A DNA stretch of 5,211 nucleotides from Chloroflexota bacterium (lineage in GTDB: Bacteria; Chloroflexota; Anaerolineae; B4-G1): NCBI GenBank assembly GCA_003648085.1, contig QMOC01000231.1:1-5211 (forward strand), given 5' to 3'. Every line of letters begins with the position of its first letter. Position 1 is the stretch's first letter. Made by a program: the position numbers and the translations under genes. Positions 1-2,384 of the stretch are shown here, piece after piece. A model generated the notes under the pieces. That model saw nothing but the letters and a program-made list of their open reading frames with translations, was not told the origin of the DNA and made no database searches.

Positions 1-111
1 CCGCGTTTCCGACAGCGCGGGGGATGATGGCATGCTGGGTCAGTTTGAACAGTGTTTCGGATGCTCTGTGGGGCGTCTAGTTGGCCCTTTCACTATTTAT
101 CTCAACTGTCG

Positions 112-222
112 AGGAACACTACCGATGTGTCGGTGACGGAGAAATTCTACGCCCGCTGGGCCGATGAAGAGTTGAAGGAGCGGCACAGCCGCTTTTCCCC
201 GCTGGCCGATAGTGATCTCTAG
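112..222 (+). pseudogene. C-terminal remnant of a tyrosine recombinase/integrase
   Basis: Read in the frame that ends at the TAG at 220-222, this stretch gives a short C-terminal tail with the elements DVSVTEKFYARW, then ADEELKERH, then RFSPL. In phage-type tyrosine recombinases the segment after the LLGH box reads D-[VI]-x-[VT]-T-x-x-[FY]-Y-x-[RH], where the second-last conserved tyrosine is the nucleophile. Here the candidate nucleophile is the tyrosine at 148-150. Upstream, the same frame meets a TGA at 46-48, and I cannot find the R-H-x-x-R or LGH motifs in any frame of bases 1-110. The rest of the gene is therefore missing, frameshifted or diverged, and only the tail is supported. It ends about 35 bases before the tRNA 3' fragment, the usual place for an integrase beside its attachment site. 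The family call is from recalled motifs, so confidence is moderate. Confidence 0.45.
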
Positions 223-257
223 CCCGAGCCCCGGCCGACTCTGGCTGGGGCAAGAGC

Positions 258-301
258 CTCTTAATCCCTTGGTTACAGGTTCGAGTCCTGTGCGGGTCAC
301 C
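258..301 (+). other. tRNA-Lys(CTT) 3'-half fragment, likely attachment-site core
   Basis: The sequence matches the 3' half of a tRNA. It has an anticodon loop CTCTTAA (258-264, anticodon CTT at 260-262), 3' anticodon stem (265-269), variable loop (270-274), a perfect 5-bp T stem ACAGG/CCTGT (275-279 and 287-291), T loop TTCGAGT (280-286), acceptor strand GCGGGTC (292-298), discriminator A at 299 and then CC. The bases upstream do not complete the cloverleaf. The 5' anticodon strand at 253-257 pairs at only 3 of 5 positions, and the best acceptor candidate at 226-232 matches 5 of 7 but leaves no normal position 8-9. The recognisable tRNA begins at the anticodon loop, a common crossover point for tyrosine-recombinase elements. 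With the integrase tail just upstream, I infer an att core left by an integrated element. A degenerate whole tRNA is the alternative. Confidence 0.6.
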
Positions 302-410
302 TGGCAGAAAGCGCCGCTTCCTGAGAGTGCACCGGATGTGGACACCATATGCTGGCTGACCCAGGTGGAAGTGCCACACTGGGGGGTTGAGATCCCCATC
401 CGACCTGACC

Positions 411-435
411 GCCCCACCCCACCGGTGGGGCTTTT
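411..435 (+). terminator. Rho-independent terminator hairpin
   Basis: A perfect 8-bp stem, GCCCCACC at 411-418 and GGTGGGGC at 424-431, closes a 5-nt loop and is followed by TTTT at 432-435. This is a standard intrinsic terminator shape, though the T tract is short. It lies 110 bases after the tRNA fragment. It may once have ended transcription of the tRNA-Lys gene or of whatever followed it. No intact gene now reads into it. Confidence 0.6.
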
Positions 436-459
436 CAGCCTGGACACTGGCGATTTTGC

Positions 460-519
460 TCGTAGTAACGACTTCAGTCGTTCAAAGCGAGGTCGGAGCG
501 ACTGAAGTCGCCACTACGA
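460..519. repeat. Long imperfect palindrome (REP/MITE-like extragenic element)
   Basis: The arms at 461-480 and 499-518 are reverse complements at 18 of 20 positions (two adjacent A/C mismatches at 467-468 against 511-512). Pairing extends one base outward (460/519) and about three bases inward, including a G-U wobble. Each arm carries CGACTTCAGTCG or its complement, which is itself a near-palindrome (CGACT, TC, AGTCG), so the arms could also fold alone. The loop is 18 nt or less. The shape is that of a mobile extragenic palindrome. I have an impression of similar CGACTTCAGTCG palindromes scattered in Chloroflexota genomes, but dispersal cannot be seen from one copy. There is no T tract, so it is unlikely to be a simple terminator. 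Confidence 0.7.
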
Positions 520-583
520 CCCCCTTATCAGCTGTCATACCGTAAACGTGGGGGGCTCCAAAATTCGCCAGACTCCGGTCATA

Positions 584-616
584 GGCGGGGCAAAGTAAGT
601 GCCCCGTCTTTTGTTT
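584..616 (+). terminator. Rho-independent terminator hairpin
   Basis: A 9-bp stem, GGCGGGGCA at 584-592 and TGCCCCGTC at 600-608 with one G-T wobble, closes a 7-nt loop and is followed by TTTTGTTT at 609-616. This is a good intrinsic terminator on the plus strand. No intact gene lies upstream. It sits 24 bases before an ATG at 640 that opens only a short frame over the transposase remnant, so it could also be part of that insertion sequence's left end that blocks read-through from outside. That second role is inference. Confidence 0.6.
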
Positions 617-647
617 CTCCTCAAATCCCGGAGCCAGAGATGAGTGA

Positions 648-978
648 CCAAACCCAAAGTGCAAGCACAAGACGTTCACCAACCTGCCGCCGAACCTGCT
701 CCCGTACTCGAGGTGGACGGTGGAGCATCACGTAGCGGCGTTGCAGACGTATGGACGTCGTGGCTCAGGTCTTTCCCCAAGCCGTGCACCACGAGTGTAT
801 CTTCCACGCCTTACAGGAAGTCCAGGAGCGCATCAAAGAGGTGTACGGAGCAGACTACGCCGAGACACATCCTGAAGTGGAGAGGCTCCGAGAAGAGATC
901 AACCACATCTTTGACGCCCGCACCAAATGCACGGCGCAGCGGCGCTAGGAAAAGGTGTTGGCTCAACGGGAATGTGTG
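648..978 (+). pseudogene. Decayed DDE-type transposase (internal deletion, frameshift, premature stop)
   Basis: Two pieces of a transposase lie in different frames. The first (648 to about 745, third frame) reads KTFTNLPPNLLPYSRW, then TVEHHVAALQTYG. It resembles the short domain at the start of some insertion-sequence transposases, where a zinc-like segment is followed by LLPY-x-R-[WY] and a helix-turn-helix. The second (about 748 to 978, first frame) reads DVVAQVFPQAVHHECIFHAL, then a charged helical stretch, like the DDE-domain segment V-F-P-x-A-x-H-x-x-C-x-F-H. Between them the expected 100 or more residues with the first catalytic aspartate are missing, so the junction near 744-756 looks like an internal deletion plus frame change. 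The second piece is stopped by TAG at 946-948 at a place where tyrosine would fit (QRR, stop, EKVLAQRE), and the likeness ends near 978. The insertion-sequence family is not assigned. A 65-codon frame from ATG 751 exists but is almost surely not functional. Confidence 0.6.
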
Positions 979-996
979 ACGGTCGCGCCTAATCGT

Positions 997-1025
997 TTGG
1001 CCTTCACTGGCATCGGTGGTATAAT
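997..1025 (+). promoter_or_regulatory. Sigma70-type promoter of the SDR gene
   Basis: A -35 box TTGGCC (997-1002, four of six consensus bases) and a perfect -10 box TATAAT (1020-1025) are separated by 17 bp, the optimum. Transcription would start near 1031-1033, just before the Shine-Dalgarno sequence at 1035-1044, giving a leader of only about 15 nt. The promoter begins about 20 bases after the last recognisable transposase sequence. Confidence 0.7.
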
Positions 1026-1046
1026 CGCTCGTGCAAAGGAGGGGAT

Positions 1047-1982
1047 ATGATACTGATCACCGGTGCTACGGGTTTTGTGGGGCGGGCCGTAGTGCGCCGA
1101 CTGGCGGCCGAGCGATGCGCGGTACGCTGTTTGTTACGACCCTTCCGGTACGAGCAGCGACTCCCCACAGGCATCCTCTTCTCCACCGTCTCGGCCAGCA
1201 TGGACGATTTGCCTGCCTTGCGCACTGCTATGCAAGATGTGACAGCCGTCGTTCATCTGACAGGGGAGGAGGACCTTGTTGAAGAAGGAACGCTACATAA
1301 TCACGCCAGAGACACGGTCAATCTCACCGCAGCAGCACAAGAAGCGGGCATACATCGCTTCATCTACCTGAGCCGCTTGGGAGCTGATCGTGCTTCCGCT
1401 TACCCCCTCTTCCGCACCAGTGGAGAGGCAGAAGCCGCAGTGCGTGAAAGCGAATTGGATTATACAATCCTCCGGGCAGCCGTTACTTATGGCCCGGAGG
1501 ACGCTTTTACCAACGTGCTGGCGATGCTGGCCAAGGCGATCCCCTTCGTGATGCCCATCCCTGACACGGGCCTGGCCCGCTTCCAGCCGCTGTGGATCAC
1601 GGATCTGGTGACGTGCATCGTGACCACACTGGACCGGGATGATCTGATCGGGCAGACTATCCCCCTCGGTGGGCCGGAGCACTTCACTCTCGAACAACTG
1701 GTGGCGCAGGTACTGGCAGCGCTGGGAACGCGCAGACGGCTGGTGCATGTGCGTATGCCTCTGATGCGTGGCCTTATTGGGCTGTTCGATGCATTGCTGC
1801 CACGCAACCCCGCCCCCCCCTGGTGGCTCGACCTTCTGGCTGTGGGCAGTGCTACGGAATTGGGGACTATCCCGCGCCACTTTGGCTTTGAACCCGCTCG
1901 CTTTGCTCAGTGCCTCGACTACCTGCGTCGTAAGCGCCCGTGGCGGCGTGACCTGGTGCATTTCATCCTGCACCGTCGCTAG
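1047..1982 (+). CDS. NAD(P)-binding atypical SDR, NDUFA9/NmrA-like
   Basis: This complete 311-residue protein belongs to the extended/atypical short-chain dehydrogenase-reductases. It starts at ATG 1047 behind AAAGGAGGGG (1035-1044). The dinucleotide-binding motif TGATGFVG is at residues 5-12, right at the N-terminus. Further family marks are the VVHLTG strand end (68-73), RFIYLSRLGA (104-113), the YTILRAAVTYGPED segment (139-152), and RFQPLWITDL (178-187) followed by GGPEHFTLEQL (208-218). This order fits the NDUFA9-like group related to the complex I accessory subunit, where the fold is retained but a defined reaction often is not known. In this group the motif near residue 125 usually reads R-[ST]-K-[GA]-x-A-E. 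Here it is RTSGEAE, with serine at 125 in place of the lysine of the Y-x-x-x-K type pair. Reductase chemistry is therefore doubtful, and a structural, quinone- or isoprenoid-related, or NAD(P)-sensing role is possible. No signal peptide or clear membrane segment is seen, so it is probably cytoplasmic. It looks monocistronic. Confidence 0.88.
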   Translation: MILITGATGFVGRAVVRRLAAERCAVRCLLRPFRYEQRLPTGILFSTVSASMDDLPALRTAMQDVTAVVHLTGEEDLVEEGTLHNHARDTVNLTAAAQEAGIHRFIYLSRLGADRASAYPLFRTSGEAEAAVRESELDYTILRAAVTYGPEDAFTNVLAMLAKAIPFVMPIPDTGLARFQPLWITDLVTCIVTTLDRDDLIGQTIPLGGPEHFTLEQLVAQVLAALGTRRRLVHVRMPLMRGLIGLFDALLPRNPAPPWWLDLLAVGSATELGTIPRHFGFEPARFAQCLDYLRRKRPWRRDLVHFILHRR

Positions 1983-2038
1983 CCGGGATACCTGATAAAG
2001 TACATAAGGACTCCTGGCGGTTTGAGCGAACAGTACTA

Positions 2039-2067
2039 TTGCTTATTTGGTGAATATAGTGTAAAAT
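2039..2067 (+). promoter_or_regulatory. Candidate sigma70 promoter for the repeat-protein gene
   Basis: TTGCTT (2039-2044) and TAAAAT (2062-2067, five of six consensus bases) are 17 bp apart, within the most AT-rich stretch of the intergenic region. The -35 box is weak (TTG only). TATAGT at 2055-2060 is an alternative -10 box but lacks a partner at proper spacing. Transcription would begin near 2074, giving a leader of about 310 nt to the start at 2385. Confidence 0.4.
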
Positions 2068-2251
2068 AGAAACACCTTGATAACCTAAGCCTGCATCTAG
2101 AGTCGCCACAAGTCCCCTTCGCTATTAGACAGGCAGCACCGGGGTACTCTCTTCCCCCAGCCTGACGGCTTCCTCATTTCCTTTCCCCGGAGATGCTCTC
2201 AATATCATACTTCACACCGTACATCCTCGCTCGAAGGGAGGTGATGTGCAT

Positions 2252-2299
2252 ATGACCAATGAGGACAGCCTTCAAATCCACGAACCCTGCAAATCCTAG
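2252..2299 (+). CDS. Possible 15-residue leader peptide
   Basis: ATG at 2252 opens 15 codons (MTNEDSLQIHEPCKS) ending in TAG at 2297-2299. It is preceded at 6-nt spacing by GGAGGTGAT (2237-2245), a nine-base perfect complement to the conserved 3' end of 16S rRNA and a better ribosome site than either site of the gene downstream. The stop lies 19 nt before the ATG at 2319. Its reading frame differs from that of the repeat protein. The peptide has no run of one amino acid that would mark a classic amino-acid attenuator, and I know no family for it. It may be a translated leader or a chance frame behind a purine-rich stretch. Confidence 0.3.
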   Translation: MTNEDSLQIHEPCKS

Positions 2300-2309
2300 T
2301 TCTCACACC

Positions 2310-2324
2310 AGGAGGTAGATGATG
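2310..2324 (+). promoter_or_regulatory. Alternative upstream ribosome site and start of the repeat protein
   Basis: AGGAGG (2310-2315) precedes two consecutive ATG codons at 2319 and 2322, at spacings of 3 and 6 nt. Both are in frame with the chosen start at 2385, 22 and 21 codons upstream, and there is no stop between. An in-frame TAG (2316-2318) lies directly before the first ATG. Use of this site would add an arginine-rich N-terminus (RRLLQSNR, then RRQRMKR) before the hydrophobic signal core. Confidence 0.5.
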
Positions 2325-2370
2325 AGTACACGACGCTTGCTCCAATCCAATCGCTCTGCAATCCAAACTC

Positions 2371-2384
2371 AAAGGAGGCAAAGG
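2371..2384 (+). promoter_or_regulatory. Shine-Dalgarno site that supports the start at 2385
   Basis: AAAGGAGG (2371-2378) lies 6 nt before ATG 2385, the ideal spacing. It gives a signal peptide of normal length starting MKRSLVL, so I prefer this start over the in-frame ATGs at 2319 and 2322. Confidence 0.65.

Larger units (their letters stand above)
1983..2318 (+). other. Long intergenic leader upstream of the repeat-protein gene
   Basis: This stretch has no long gene. It is AT-richer at 2031-2080, where a promoter candidate lies, and then continues as a probable 5' leader of about 250-310 nt. A hairpin of moderate quality can be drawn at 2131-2163: AGGC (2131-2134) pairs with GCCT (2160-2163) and GGGG (2141-2144) with the C run at 2154-2158, with an unequal internal loop. 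It has no T tract. I see no clear terminator for the SDR gene and no riboswitch that I recognise. The last part holds a short upstream frame (2252-2299) and an AGGAGG (2310-2315) just before ATGATG at 2319. Confidence 0.5.

Noticed and set aside
226..299. A complete tRNA-Lys gene
   Set aside because: The 5' part pairs poorly with the acceptor and anticodon strands and lacks normal positions 8-9. Only the 3' half is convincing.
212..505. A 97-codon plus-strand frame over the tRNA fragment, terminator and palindrome
   Set aside because: It reads through three structured non-coding features and resembles no protein.
482..682. A 66-codon minus-strand frame across the second terminator
   Set aside because: It covers the palindrome arm and the hairpin, has no clear ribosome site and no recognisable content.
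644..979. A 111-codon plus-strand frame over the transposase remnant
   Set aside because: The transposase-like residues are in the other two frames; this frame gives no family motif and only spans the junction by chance.
1293..1973. A 226-codon minus-strand frame opposite the SDR gene
   Set aside because: The plus-strand SDR has family motifs from end to end, with promoter and ribosome site. The reverse frame shows no recognisable domain.
2273..2366. Four CAA(A)TCC motifs at 2273, 2290, 2343 and 2359, in two pairs 16-17 bp apart
   Set aside because: They could be an operator-like direct repeat, but the motif is short, the stretch is C/A-rich and the last pair lies within the possible extended coding region, so chance is likely.
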